Source of the DNA: DATJGR01 sp041739525
GTDB lineage: Bacteria > Pseudomonadota > Gammaproteobacteria > Pseudomonadales > Azotimanducaceae
Length of the DNA: 64,000 nt
Reading direction: 5' to 3'
NCBI GenBank assembly: GCA_041739525.1
Contig: JBGSNQ010000158.1
Span: forward strand, 186,001 to 250,000
Each line of letters opens with the position of its first letter. The first letter of the stretch is position 1. The translations under genes and the position numbers were made by a program. Below the pieces are notes generated by a model. It searched no databases and had not been told where the DNA came from. It saw only the letters and a program-made list of their open reading frames with translations. This document shows positions 32,714 through 41,968 of this stretch, one piece after another.

Positions 32714-33539
32714 TCATCTCGTCGATGAAGTGATCGATCAACCACCGCGATATGGCGGTCGCCGGTGGAACGCCCGGAAGATCCGAGTACCTGAACCATC
32801 GCGCGTCGGCGATCTCACCCTCCTGACACACGATGTCGCCGCTCGCGTAGTCCGCGTGAAAGCCGAGCATCAGCGAATTCGGAAACGGCCACGATTGACT
32901 GCCGAGATAACGCACGTTCTTCACACGCAAACCGACCTCTTCGAACACTTCTCTGTGCACCGTCTGCTCTATCGACTCGCCCGGTTCAACGAAGCCGGCG
33001 AGCGTCGAGAACATTCCCTGCGGCCAGTTCGCATTTCTCGCCAACAGCATCTCCTCACCTTTGCGGACCAACACGATGATGCTCGGCGAAAGGCGCGGAT
33101 AGTTCATGAGGCCACACTCGGGGCAACGTTTGGCGCGATCCACGGGATGACTCTGCATCTCGGTGCCGCAGCGTCCGCAGAACGCGTGGTCGCGCTCCCA
33201 ATCGGCCAACTGTTGCGCTCTGCCCGCGAGATAGAACATCGACGGTGCGACGCGACCGAGCCAGGCGCGTAGCCCCAGCAGCGCATAACCCTGCTGCGGA
33301 CGCCCGCTCGCGACCACGGCGAAACACGACCTGCCCTGATATCGGCCGATGTAAATCTCGGCGTGTCGTTCGAGTTCGAGCCAGCGCATTTCGTCGGCGA
33401 GGATCGGCCGAGGCGACCCATTTTCGGACACGCACAAAATGTCCTGGCCGATGAAGACGAAATACCATGCGTTGTCGTGCGATTGATCTGCAGGCGGCTG
33501 CGTCATCGATTCGAAATCGTCAGGGTCGTAAGGCCACAT
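32697..33539 (-). CDS. nudC: NAD+/NADH pyrophosphatase NudC
   Basis: Hydrolyses NAD(H) and removes NAD caps from RNA. The 280-residue protein has the zinc ribbon CGRCGTEM / CPECG, the Nudix box GFVEPGESIEQTVHREVFEEVGL (GX5EX7REUXEEXGU pattern) and the NudC-specific SQSWPFPNSLMLGF, close to the diagnostic SQPWPFPxS. The order of these elements matches E. coli NudC. ATG 33539 is the chosen start; a later Met in the N-terminal region cannot be excluded. It lies upstream of dnaQ on the same strand with an 81-base gap holding nothing clear. Confidence 0.94.
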   Translation of the reverse strand: MWPYDPDDFESMTQPPADQSHDNAWYFVFIGQDILCVSENGSPRPILADEMRWLELERHAEIYIGRYQGRSCFAVVASGRPQQGYALLGLRAWLGRVAPSMFYLAGRAQQLADWERDHAFCGRCGTEMQSHPVDRAKRCPECGLMNYPRLSPSIIVLVRKGEEMLLARNANWPQGMFSTLAGFVEPGESIEQTVHREVFEEVGLRVKNVRYLGSQSWPFPNSLMLGFHADYASGDIVCQEGEIADARWFRYSDLPGVPPATAISRWLIDHFIDEMTNRSA

Positions 33540-33620
33540 CGAGTGTCACCGAATAGCGCGGAATGGATTGCAAAACCTTAACACAGCAAAACGGGCGGTT
33601 CAGGGATACGCCGACGGGCG

Positions 33621-34355
33621 TTACTCTGCCAGCGCCAACGCCTGTGACCTCCACACGCTGCCGTTGCGGGCGCGACGATCGATGTCGTCGAGCATCGCGC
33701 AGTGTCGGTCGAATTCAGCTTGGGTGGCGGAGATTACGCGAAGCCGAGGTCGATCGGCGGCGAGCCGTTCGATGATGTACACGTCCGAGCCGGACGACGA
33801 CGTCTCGACATCGTCTGCGATGAACAACGCCGTCTGGCCGCCGGTCATCATCAGATAGACGTCGGCGAGCAGTTCGGCATCGAGCAACGCGCCATGCAAC
33901 TCCCGTTGGGAATTGTCGACGTCGTAGCGTCGACACAAAGCGTCGAGGCTGTTCTTCTGGCCGGGATGTTTGTGTCGCGCCATCGCCAACGTATCGACTA
34001 CGGCGCAAGTACCCTCAATACGACGACGTGGTCGCTCGAGCCGAGCTAACTCATAGTCGATGAACGCAACGTCGAACGGCGCGTTGTGAATGATCAGTTC
34101 GGCGCCATCGATGAACGCAAGGAATTCGTCAGCGACCTCTCCAAACGGAGGTTTGTCCGCAAGGAAGTCGCTCGTGATCCCGTGAACTGCGAGCGCGCCA
34201 TCATCAATGTCACGCTGCGGATTCATATAGCGATGAAAATGCCGGCCGGTCAGCTTTCGATCGATGAGCTCTACCGCGCCGATCTCGATGATTCGATGGC
34301 CGTGCTCAGGCTCAAGCCCGGTGGTTTCGGCGTCGAGCACGATCTGGCGACTCAT
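33621..34355 (-). CDS. dnaQ: DNA polymerase III epsilon subunit (3'-5' exonuclease)
   Basis: Proofreading exonuclease of the replicative polymerase. The 244-residue protein has ExoI DxE at D8 and E10 (VLDAETTGLEPEHGHRIIEI), ExoII HNAPFDVAFIDYEL and ExoIII with H and D in HGALLDAELLADVYL. The C-terminal tail that binds the polymerase alpha subunit is present in length. It overlaps rnhA by four bases (ATGA), in the order methyltransferase-rnhA-dnaQ conserved in Gammaproteobacteria. Confidence 0.96.
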   Translation of the reverse strand: MSRQIVLDAETTGLEPEHGHRIIEIGAVELIDRKLTGRHFHRYMNPQRDIDDGALAVHGITSDFLADKPPFGEVADEFLAFIDGAELIIHNAPFDVAFIDYELARLERPRRRIEGTCAVVDTLAMARHKHPGQKNSLDALCRRYDVDNSQRELHGALLDAELLADVYLMMTGGQTALFIADDVETSSSGSDVYIIERLAADRPRLRVISATQAEFDRHCAMLDDIDRRARNGSVWRSQALALAE

Positions 34356-34804
34356 CGGCTTCCCGCCGCCGACCGTCGGGCGAGCGCATCAATGGCCGCG
34401 TTCGCTGCGGCATCGACCAATTCGTTCTCACGATGGCCGCTGTGTCCCTTCACCCAACACCATTCGATTCGATGCGCTGCGACCTGCAAATCGAGCAGCA
34501 CCCAAAGATCCTTGTTCTTCACCGGTTGCTTGGCAGCCGTGCGCCAGCCGTTCAGCTTCCAGCGCTTCATCCAACTGGTGATGCCTTGACGCAGATACTC
34601 GGAGTCCGTGGTCAAACGAATCTGGCTGGCGCCGACGATGGAGCGAAGTCCTTCGATTGCAGCCATCAGTTCCATACGGTTGTTGGTCGTAACTGGTTCA
34701 GCACCGCTGAGTACTTTCTCGCCGCTCTCATCGCGGATCAATGCCGCCCAACCGCCTGGTCCGGGATTCCCCTTGCATGCGCCGTCCGTGAAAATCTCGA
34801 TCAA
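34352..34804 (-). CDS. rnhA: Ribonuclease HI
   Basis: Degrades the RNA of RNA-DNA hybrids. From TTG 34804 the protein has 150 residues (E. coli 155). Motifs are IFTDGACKGNPGPGGWA (first catalytic Asp), NNRMELMAAIEGL (Glu), LTTDSEYL (Asp) and WVKGHSGHRENELVDAAA (His and last Asp). The frame is open upstream to 35455 but without similarity, and TTG 34804 places the family start correctly. The start is nearly joined to the methyltransferase stop and its end overlaps dnaQ, so all three are likely co-transcribed. Confidence 0.95.
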   Translation of the reverse strand: MIEIFTDGACKGNPGPGGWAALIRDESGEKVLSGAEPVTTNNRMELMAAIEGLRSIVGASQIRLTTDSEYLRQGITSWMKRWKLNGWRTAAKQPVKNKDLWVLLDLQVAAHRIEWCWVKGHSGHRENELVDAAANAAIDALARRSAAGSR

Positions 34805-34812
34805 CGCCGAGG

Positions 34813-35580
34813 TCAACGTGGGTTGCGCAGAGTGGGGTGAGGTACAACCGAGCCGATGTTCGCGTGGCGCAGCGACGCTGCGCCGCGAAGGCGTGTCATT
34901 CCAACCGCACTCTTGCGACCGAGCACGTAGTACACGCCGCCGAGGGGGACACGTGCGCGCTCGAGCGCGTCGCGCATCCGCACCCACAACCTGCGTTCGA
35001 ACAAGCCGATACCCAGCGGTGGCCGATACATGAGGTATTGCATACCTTCGTCGGCCTCGATCCCGAGAACAGCCATCCAGTCGAGCAGCCGCCACGGGTT
35101 CACGAACCGCACGTCGCTGAACGCATCGTCGAACAAACGCGCCGTGAGTCTTCGTACTCCCCACAAGCTGATCGGATTGAAACCACAAATGAGCAGACGT
35201 CCACCGGGCCGCAGCACCTTGCACACTTCGCGCATCGCGGTGCGCGGGTCTGAGCAACAATCGAGCGCATGATGCATCACTACAGCGTCGAGTGAGCCGG
35301 GCGGAAACGGAAGCGCCTCGATGTTGCCGATGTAGGTGCCGCTGGTCGATGCATCGCCGGGCCGCCCGTGAAACCCGGGCATCGCGCCGTAAAAGCGATT
35401 GCGAACCATGCAGCGGTCGAGTTCGACACCGGGCATCGGAATGGGACCGAGCCACAACATCGAATCACCATGAAATCGCCGTACGCCTTGAACGAGGAGA
35501 CGTGCCTCTTTCTGCAAGAGAGTTGCGCCTAGAGGCGTCTGAAACCAGGTCGCGAGACCGTGTATCTCGTCAGTCGTCAC
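34813..35580 (-). CDS. SAM-dependent methyltransferase (YafS-like)
   Basis: A 255-residue class I methyltransferase: AVVMHHALDCCSDPRTAMREVCKVLRPGGRLLICGFNP shows the post-motif I to motif IV/post region, and NIEALPFPPGSLD precedes it. It sits upstream of rnhA-dnaQ, the place of yafS in E. coli. In many relatives gloB lies between yafS and mltD; here it is absent and mltD is divergent on the other side. The start is GTG 35580. Substrate unknown. Confidence 0.78.
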   Translation of the reverse strand: MTTDEIHGLATWFQTPLGATLLQKEARLLVQGVRRFHGDSMLWLGPIPMPGVELDRCMVRNRFYGAMPGFHGRPGDASTSGTYIGNIEALPFPPGSLDAVVMHHALDCCSDPRTAMREVCKVLRPGGRLLICGFNPISLWGVRRLTARLFDDAFSDVRFVNPWRLLDWMAVLGIEADEGMQYLMYRPPLGIGLFERRLWVRMRDALERARVPLGGVYYVLGRKSAVGMTRLRGAASLRHANIGSVVPHPTLRNPR

Positions 35581-35664
35581 GCTCGTCCGGCTACGGTTGA
35601 ATCAGCGGCAGGGATCAAACACTGTCGCTCGGCATTGTGCAGACAGCACGGAGATTGCGCAACA

Positions 35665-36993
35665 ATGCCGACGTTGCGCGCGTGGCTCATTCTCTGGGCC
35701 ACTGCGCTGGCGGGATGCGAGACGACTACTCGCATCCCAAGCCAACCAGTCGCTCCATTCGACAATCCGGTGTCGGTCAATGCACTCACCCCTCCCATCG
35801 AAGAACGTGAACCCGTTCCGAACGACGTGTGGACGGTGTTGCGCGACGGCTTTGCACTGAATCACCAAACACATGAGCCGACCGTTGCTCGTGCAGTTGA
35901 GCTCTATCTTGCGCGCGCTCCGACGCTCGACATCGAAGTGCAGGCAAAGCGCTATCTCGCTTACCTAGTCGACGAAGTCCGCCGGCGCCAGCTGCCGATG
36001 GAACTTGCGCTGGTTCCAATCATCGAGAGCACACTCAATCCATACGCCTACTCGCGCAGCGGCGCTGCCGGACTCTGGCAGCTGATTCCACCGACTGCGA
36101 AACACTTCGGCGTGACGATGGACTGGTGGTACGACGGTCGTCGCGACCCTGTGGACTCGACGACCGCGGCGCTCGATTACCTCACGTATCTGCATGAAGA
36201 GTTCGGCGACTGGCTTCTGGCAATTGCGGCGTACAACGGCGGTGAGGGCCGGGTTCGGCGTGCGCTATCCAACTCGCCCAACGCGAATTTTTTCGATCTC
36301 AATCTGCCGGTTGAGACAAAGCGTTATGTACCGAGACTGTTGGCACTAGCGCATCTGATCGCGAAGAACGATGCAATTGCGCTACCGCCCATCGATCCGG
36401 AGCCTGCGTTCTTCAGCGCCCCGCTCGACAACCAGGTGGATCTTGCCGTGCTCGCCAGCATCGGCTCGTTTTCGCTCGATGAGATGTTCCGCTTCAACCC
36501 CGGCTTGAACCGGAGCGCAACGCCTCCCGACGGTCCATACCGACTGCTGGTCCCGGAGACCTACCGGGACACGTTCGAAAGTGCACTGAGCCAGTATCCG
36601 AAGGAACGCGTGCAGTGGAAACACCACGTGGTGAAACGCGGCGAGAGCCTCGACAAGATCGCGCGACAATATCGCACGAGCGTCGCGGCAATACGCGAAA
36701 CGAACGGGCTCACCGGCAACACCATTCACCCGAGTCAATCGCTCGTAATAGCGGTTGCCGTCATCCAGCCCTCTGCGTTACCCGCGAACCCGATGGTTGC
36801 GACGCCACGCTCGAAAGCAACGCATCGCCTAACATACACAGTGAGGCGCGGCGACTCGCTTGCACGAATCGCCGACCGATTCAACGTGTCGATTTCTGCG
36901 ATCGCCGACTGGAACGACGTCGACCCGTCAGACGTTCTGAAACCAGGGCGTCGACTGGTGCTGCACGTACCCGCCCGGCGCGGCGTGTCCTGA
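35665..36993 (+). CDS. mltD: Membrane-bound lytic murein transglycosylase D
   Basis: Cleaves peptidoglycan to anhydromuropeptides. The 442-residue lipoprotein has a signal peptide with lipobox ALAGC near residue 18, then an SLT domain with the catalytic Glu in VPIIESTLNPYAYSRSGAAGLWQ, and YNGGEGRVRRAL. Two C-terminal LysM repeats follow: KRGESLDKIARQYRTSVAAI and RRGDSLARIADRFNVSISAI. ATG 35665 gives a proper signal peptide; the frame opens earlier at 35560 (GTG). It is divergent from the methyltransferase gene and convergent with ppiD, nine bases between stops. Confidence 0.93.
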   Translation: MPTLRAWLILWATALAGCETTTRIPSQPVAPFDNPVSVNALTPPIEEREPVPNDVWTVLRDGFALNHQTHEPTVARAVELYLARAPTLDIEVQAKRYLAYLVDEVRRRQLPMELALVPIIESTLNPYAYSRSGAAGLWQLIPPTAKHFGVTMDWWYDGRRDPVDSTTAALDYLTYLHEEFGDWLLAIAAYNGGEGRVRRALSNSPNANFFDLNLPVETKRYVPRLLALAHLIAKNDAIALPPIDPEPAFFSAPLDNQVDLAVLASIGSFSLDEMFRFNPGLNRSATPPDGPYRLLVPETYRDTFESALSQYPKERVQWKHHVVKRGESLDKIARQYRTSVAAIRETNGLTGNTIHPSQSLVIAVAVIQPSALPANPMVATPRSKATHRLTYTVRRGDSLARIADRFNVSISAIADWNDVDPSDVLKPGRRLVLHVPARRGVS

Positions 36994-37002
36994 CGGGCGC
37001 GC

Positions 37003-38898
37003 CTAGGGCTTCTTGATCGTCGCTGCATCCCGTAACGTCACGAACAGCCCGGTGAACTCCTCGTTACCGACGCGGCGTTCCAGTTGCGAGCGCATCGCCG
37101 CGCGATCCGTCTCCGTCATTGCGGAGAAGTCGCCGTCGTTCACTGCACTGACGGTGACCACTGCAACGCGGCCGCCACCGAGCTCAGCCGACGTGACTCC
37201 GTTCTTCTCCTCTGTCGGACGCGGCAATTCAAAGGCGGCGTTAATGATCTCGCGATCCAATCCAGGGGTACCGCGGGACGCCGCCGTGGCCAGTTGCCAT
37301 TGCAAACCATACGTTACCGCGATCGCGGAACTCGGATCGCCGCCGGCAACACGCGCCATCGCTTCAGCAGACGCTTCGCGTGCGCGGTCTGAGGCCCTTT
37401 CCCGCACCAGCTGCTTGCGAATGGTATCCGACACCTCCGCGAGCGGTCGTTGCACCGGTGGTCTGTGTTCCTTCACTCGTATGACGTACGCGCTCTTATC
37501 CTGCTCGATGACGCGACTATTGAGTCCGCGCCCCAACACATCGTCTGCGAATGCAGCCGTTCTTAGTGCAGCTGCATCAAACGGTGCCGAGCCGGTGTCT
37601 TGTGTTACACCTGTCACACTCTGAATCTTCAGCCCGCTCGTTTCCGCCAGATGTGTCAGCTCATCGGGCGACTCGAATGCGAGCGTGTCGAGTTCGAGGA
37701 TTTTCGCCCGATACTTCTCGTCGGCCGCCTGTTCGCGCAATCGAGCCGCAATCTGCGGACGCACCTCTTCGAGCGGAGCATACGCATCGCTCTGAACTGA
37801 CAGCACCTTGATCAAGTGCATGCCGAACTCCGTGCGAACCGGATCGGACACCTGATTCGGCTGTAGCGCCCACGCTGCGGCTTCGAACTCGGGAACCATC
37901 GCACCCTTCGATATCATTCCAAGATCACCCCCGCTTTTGGCCGAACCGGGGTCCTCTGACACCTTCCGCGCGATGTCCTCGAATTTTTCACCTTGCGCCA
38001 GTCGGGCTTTAATGGAGACCAATTCAGCCTTTGCGGCGTCCTCCGAGCGAGCGTCGCTCACTTGCAGCAGTATGTGTTCGACCTGACGGCGTTCGGACGG
38101 TTTGAAAGCCTTCGCATCAGCTTCGTACTGCGCAGCGATTTGTTCCTCGCTCGGCGCAAACGATTCGTCCTTTGCGAGATCTGCAATTGAAAGCTGCACG
38201 AAGTCGATGTCGACGGTGTCGGGCGTCATGAATTCCGGCTGGTGCGCCTGATAGTAGGCGTCCAGATCCTCGTTGCTAACCGTGATCGAGCCCTCGAACT
38301 GCTCTGGTGTGAACACCAGGAATGCGATGTCGCGCATTTGTGCAGCCAACCGCGCTACGCCGCGCGCCTCGTCGTCCGTAACAAACGGTGTCTCGCTGAT
38401 CGCATTCGTGAGTTGCCTCAGAGTGACGTCGTTGGTGAACTCGGTTCTGAATGTGAGGGGGCTGTAGCCGAGGTTCGCGAGCAATCGTGTATAGAGATCG
38501 CGATCGAACTTGTTGTCAGTCATGAACTGGGGATTCTGCGTGATGAGGCGATCAACATCTCCTTCTGAAACGCGCAGCCCCATTTTCTTCGCCGAGTCCA
38601 TCAAGACGGTCTGGTTGATCAGCCTTTCCAGCACACTCGTCTTCAGGCGTGTTTCGTCGATGAGATCGGGATTGGCCTTCTCCCCCATCTGCGCGAGGAT
38701 TTGTTGCTTCTGCCTCTCCGTTTCCATCGCCAAGTGAGCTTCCGTGATGTCGGTGCCGTTCACAACGGCTGCGGGTGGTTCACTTTGAATGAATGCTTCG
38801 AACGCACCGAAGCCGAACATCGTGAACACGATGATGAGCACCCCGAGCAGGATCTTCGTCGCCATGCTCTGGGAATGTTCTCGCATCTTCTGAAGCAT
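37003..38898 (-). CDS. ppiD: Periplasmic chaperone/PPIase PpiD
   Basis: A membrane-anchored folding factor at the Sec translocon. The 631-residue protein starts MLQKMREHSQSM, has one membrane helix (ATKILLGVLIIVFTMFGFGAF), a SurA-like N-terminal chaperone region and a parvulin domain (RRQVEHILLQVSDARSE to RTEFGMHLIKV), then a second degenerate parvulin-like part. Its position downstream of hupB, after lon and clpX, matches E. coli and Pseudomonas. A hairpin terminator separates it from hupB, so it probably has its own promoter. Confidence 0.94.
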   Translation of the reverse strand: MLQKMREHSQSMATKILLGVLIIVFTMFGFGAFEAFIQSEPPAAVVNGTDITEAHLAMETERQKQQILAQMGEKANPDLIDETRLKTSVLERLINQTVLMDSAKKMGLRVSEGDVDRLITQNPQFMTDNKFDRDLYTRLLANLGYSPLTFRTEFTNDVTLRQLTNAISETPFVTDDEARGVARLAAQMRDIAFLVFTPEQFEGSITVSNEDLDAYYQAHQPEFMTPDTVDIDFVQLSIADLAKDESFAPSEEQIAAQYEADAKAFKPSERRQVEHILLQVSDARSEDAAKAELVSIKARLAQGEKFEDIARKVSEDPGSAKSGGDLGMISKGAMVPEFEAAAWALQPNQVSDPVRTEFGMHLIKVLSVQSDAYAPLEEVRPQIAARLREQAADEKYRAKILELDTLAFESPDELTHLAETSGLKIQSVTGVTQDTGSAPFDAAALRTAAFADDVLGRGLNSRVIEQDKSAYVIRVKEHRPPVQRPLAEVSDTIRKQLVRERASDRAREASAEAMARVAGGDPSSAIAVTYGLQWQLATAASRGTPGLDREIINAAFELPRPTEEKNGVTSAELGGGRVAVVTVSAVNDGDFSAMTETDRAAMRSQLERRVGNEEFTGLFVTLRDAATIKKP

Positions 38899-38920
38899 GA
38901 AAAATCAACTCCAACAAATG

Positions 38921-38946
38921 AAAAAAGGCGCAGAAACTGCGCCTTT
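38921..38946 (-). terminator. hupB transcription terminator
   Basis: On the minus strand AAAGGCGCAG pairs with CTGCGCCTTT around a TTT loop, followed by a run of T (the A-run at 38921-38926 on the plus strand). It lies between hupB and ppiD and fits a strong intrinsic terminator of hupB. Confidence 0.85.
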
Positions 38947-38986
38947 GGTTTGCGTCGTCACCCGATCATCGATCGGGCGCGACTGA

Positions 38987-39259
38987 TCAGTTCAACGCGT
39001 CCTTCAGTGCCTTCCCGGGTTTGAAGCCTGGCACACGCGCAGCCTTGATCGAAATCGGCTCGCCGGTTTGCGGATTGCGGCCGGTTCGCGCGGCGCGTTC
39101 CTTCACCGCGAACGTGCCGAACCCGACCAGTACAACGGGATCGGCGTCTTTCAATGCAGACGTGATCGCATCGAGCATCGACTCCAACGCTCGCGCCGCC
39201 GACGCTTTCGAAATGTCGGAGGATTCTGCGATCTTATCTATGAGTTCTGTTTTGTTCAC
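38987..39259 (-). CDS. hupB: DNA-binding protein HU-beta
   Basis: A 90-residue histone-like protein that bends DNA and compacts the nucleoid. It begins MNKTELIDKIAESSDISKA and contains the HU signature GFGTFAVKERAARTGRNPQTGE, with the DNA-clasping proline arm, ending in AARVPGFKPGKALKDALN. The start is GTG at 39259. It has its own near-consensus promoter and terminator between lon and ppiD, the usual place in Gammaproteobacteria. Confidence 0.97.
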   Translation of the reverse strand: MNKTELIDKIAESSDISKASAARALESMLDAITSALKDADPVVLVGFGTFAVKERAARTGRNPQTGEPISIKAARVPGFKPGKALKDALN

Positions 39260-39328
39260 TCTGCGCCCTCGGGATGAAATGGTGGGATGTCGTAACGACG
39301 TGTCGATGACATCAGGAAGTGGGCGTGG

Positions 39329-39358
39329 TTTATACCAACTCTAGAAAATCACTGTCAA
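39329..39358 (-). promoter_or_regulatory. Sigma-70 promoter of hupB
   Basis: On the minus strand the -35 box TTGACA (39353-39358, perfect consensus) and -10 box TATAAA (39329-39334, five of six) are 18 bases apart. They lie about 70 bases upstream of the hupB start. Confidence 0.75.
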
Positions 39359-39403
39359 GGAAACTCCCGCGCACTACACGCGTCGCGCACGTTACCACGC
39401 GTA

Positions 39404-41824
39404 TCAGTGAGCGCTGATCGAGACCGTCGGCACGGGCACACTCACCGATTGAGATGCACTCTCGACGATCGGTTCGACAACGGCTTCATCGATCGGTTCG
39501 GGTACACGCTCAAGTGCGATCTTCATCACATCGTCCATCCACTTCACCGGACGAATGTCCAGATCACGTTTGATGTTGTCGGGAATTTCCTTCAAGTCCC
39601 GTGCGTTCTCGTCGGGAATGATCACGACACGAATCCCACCGCGATGCGCAGCGAGCAACTTCTCCTTCAAACCACCGATCGGCAACACCTGGCCGCGCAG
39701 CGTTATCTCACCGGTCATCGCGACGTCTGCCCGCACAGGAATTCCCGTTAACACTGAAATGATCGCGGTACACATACCAATGCCGGCGCTCGGGCCGTCC
39801 TTCGGCGTCGCACCTTCGGGCACGTGCACGTGAATGTCATTCGTCTCGTGGAAATTGCGCGGGATTCCCAGCGCCCGCGAGCGACTTCTCACGAATGTCA
39901 ACGCGGCCTGAATGGACTCCTGCATGACGTCGCCCAACGAGCCGGTCTTCGTCTGCTTGCCTTTACCAGGGACAGCCACCGCTTCGATGTTCAATAGCTC
40001 TCCGCCGACCTGAGTCCACGCAAGGCCGGTGACCATACCGACCTGATTGTTCTGTTCCGCACGTCCGAACGTGTGCTTGCGCACCCCATTGTAGTGCTCG
40101 ACGAGATCAGTCGTGATGTCGATCGATTTTGCGAATTTGCCGAGCGCCTGCTCCTTCACGAGCTTGCGACACAGCTTTGCAATTTCGCGTTCGAGTCCTC
40201 GCACACCCGCTTCACGCGTGTAGTAACGAATGAGATGCAGGATCGCCTCGTCACCGATCTCAAGGTCGTCGCTTGCGAGTCCATTCAATCGTCGTTGCTT
40301 GGGCACGAGGTACCGCTTCGCGATGTTCAGCTTCTCGTCTTCCGTGTAGCCAGGAAGACGAATCACCTCCATCCGATCGAGCAACGCGGGCGGAATGTTC
40401 ATCGAGTTCGACGTACAGATGAAGAAGACGTCCGACAGGTCGTAGTCCACTTCCAGATAGTGGTCGTTGAACGTGCTGTTCTGCTCCGGGTCGAGCACTT
40501 CGAGCAGCGCCGACGCAGGATCGCCGCGCATATCCATTCCCATCTTGTCGACTTCGTCGAACAGGAACAGCGGGTTGCGTACGCCGCCCTTCGCCATCTT
40601 TTGCAGTACTTTCCCCGGCAACGAGCCAATGTATGTACGGCGGTGACCACGTATCTCCGCTTCGTCGCGCACACCACCCAACGCCATGCGAACGAACTTG
40701 CGGTTCGTCGCGCGTGCAATCGATTCACCGAGCGACGTCTTGCCCACGCCCGGCGGACCAACGAGACATAAGACGGGACCCTTGATGCGTTGCACACGGC
40801 CTTGCACCGCAAGGTATTCGAGAATTCGCTCCTTCACTTCCTCAAGGCCGTAGTGATCTTCGTTGAGAATGCGTTCCGCTTGGGCAAGATCGCGCCGCAC
40901 ACGACTGCGTCGCTTCCACGGCACGTTCAGCATCCAATCGAGATAGCTGCGCACCACCGTTGCTTCGGCGGACATCGGCGACATCATCTTCAGCTTGTTG
41001 AGTTCCGTCAGCGCCTTCTCTCGCGCTTCCTTCGACATGCCTGCATCGTCGACTCGCTGCTTCAGATCGTCGGTTTCGTTCGGTACTTCGTCGAGGTCGC
41101 CCAGTTCCTTCTGGATCGCCTTCATCTGTTCGTTCAGGTAGTACTCGCGCTGACTCTTCTCCATCTGCTTCTTGACGCGCCCGCGAATGCGCTTTTCAAC
41201 CTGAAACAGATCGATCTCGGCACCCATCAGCGCGAGGATTCGTTCGATCCTCGGTTCGATCTCTACCGTCTCGAGAATGTTCTGACGATCGTCCACCTTC
41301 AGCGCCATCTGCGCCGCAATGGTATCGACCAGGCGACCCGGTTCATCGATACCGGACAATGATGAGAGAACCTCCTCCGGAACCTTCTTCGACAACTGAA
41401 CGTACTGCTCGAACTGGCTCATCAACGAGCGCAACAGCGCGTCGGCGGCAGGCGGCGGTGTCGGTTCGGGAAGCGCTTGCACATCGGCCGCCATGTAGTC
41501 GCCGGCGTCGTCAAAATCGAGAATACGCGCGCGGAATCCACCCTCGACCAGCACCTTTACAGTACCGTCGGGGAGTTTCAGCAGCTGAAGCAGCGTCGAA
41601 ACGGTTCCTACATCGAACAGGTCTTCGCGAGTGGGTCGCTCGATCTCTGCACCTCGCTTGGCGACCAGCAACACCTGCTTGTCTGTAGCCATCGCTGCTT
41701 CGAGCGCCCTGATCGAGCTTTCCGTGCCCACGAACAGCGGATGCACGCCATGCGGATACACAACCATATCCCGCAGTGGCAGCACCGGAATTTCGGTCAC
41801 GGTCTCGCGCATGGCTTGCTTCAT
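39404..41824 (-). CDS. lon: ATP-dependent protease Lon
   Basis: Degrades damaged and regulatory proteins in the cytoplasm. The 806-residue protein has an N-terminal substrate domain (ETVTEIPVLPLRDMVVYPHG), an AAA+ module with Walker A GPPGVGKTSLGESIA and Walker B FLFDEVDKMG, and a C-terminal protease domain with the Ser-Lys dyad (Ser in KDGPSAGIGM, Lys in GGLKEKLLAAHRGG). ATG 41824, with an AGGT ribosome site upstream, is preferred to TTG 41839, which would add five residues. It lies between clpX and hupB in the conserved order. Confidence 0.96.
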   Translation of the reverse strand: MKQAMRETVTEIPVLPLRDMVVYPHGVHPLFVGTESSIRALEAAMATDKQVLLVAKRGAEIERPTREDLFDVGTVSTLLQLLKLPDGTVKVLVEGGFRARILDFDDAGDYMAADVQALPEPTPPPAADALLRSLMSQFEQYVQLSKKVPEEVLSSLSGIDEPGRLVDTIAAQMALKVDDRQNILETVEIEPRIERILALMGAEIDLFQVEKRIRGRVKKQMEKSQREYYLNEQMKAIQKELGDLDEVPNETDDLKQRVDDAGMSKEAREKALTELNKLKMMSPMSAEATVVRSYLDWMLNVPWKRRSRVRRDLAQAERILNEDHYGLEEVKERILEYLAVQGRVQRIKGPVLCLVGPPGVGKTSLGESIARATNRKFVRMALGGVRDEAEIRGHRRTYIGSLPGKVLQKMAKGGVRNPLFLFDEVDKMGMDMRGDPASALLEVLDPEQNSTFNDHYLEVDYDLSDVFFICTSNSMNIPPALLDRMEVIRLPGYTEDEKLNIAKRYLVPKQRRLNGLASDDLEIGDEAILHLIRYYTREAGVRGLEREIAKLCRKLVKEQALGKFAKSIDITTDLVEHYNGVRKHTFGRAEQNNQVGMVTGLAWTQVGGELLNIEAVAVPGKGKQTKTGSLGDVMQESIQAALTFVRSRSRALGIPRNFHETNDIHVHVPEGATPKDGPSAGIGMCTAIISVLTGIPVRADVAMTGEITLRGQVLPIGGLKEKLLAAHRGGIRVVIIPDENARDLKEIPDNIKRDLDIRPVKWMDDVMKIALERVPEPIDEAVVEPIVESASQSVSVPVPTVSISAH

Positions 41825-41925
41825 GGTCACCTGCTTCAAATGAAACCCTCTTGAGAGAGCTTAGGGGCGGTGCGCCCAGCCCTCGTGTGGGATGTGTCCC
41901 TCAATTGTAACCCTGCACAAATGCC

Positions 41926-41949
41926 GAAGGGGCCGTTTGAGGCCCCTTC
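41926..41949. terminator. Hairpin between clpX and lon
   Basis: GAAGGGGCC and GGCCCCTTC form a perfect 9-bp stem with a six-base loop just after the clpX stop. On the minus strand it is not followed by a T-run, so it may weaken or process the clpX-lon transcript rather than terminate it fully. Confidence 0.45.
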
Positions 41950-41968
41950 ATTTGGCGTTCTTCGCGAT

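Noticed and set aside
41840..41968. Heat-shock (sigma-32) promoter for lon
   Set aside because: I saw no pair of boxes with proper spacing; partial matches such as TTGAGG and CCCCTA are too poorly placed to call.
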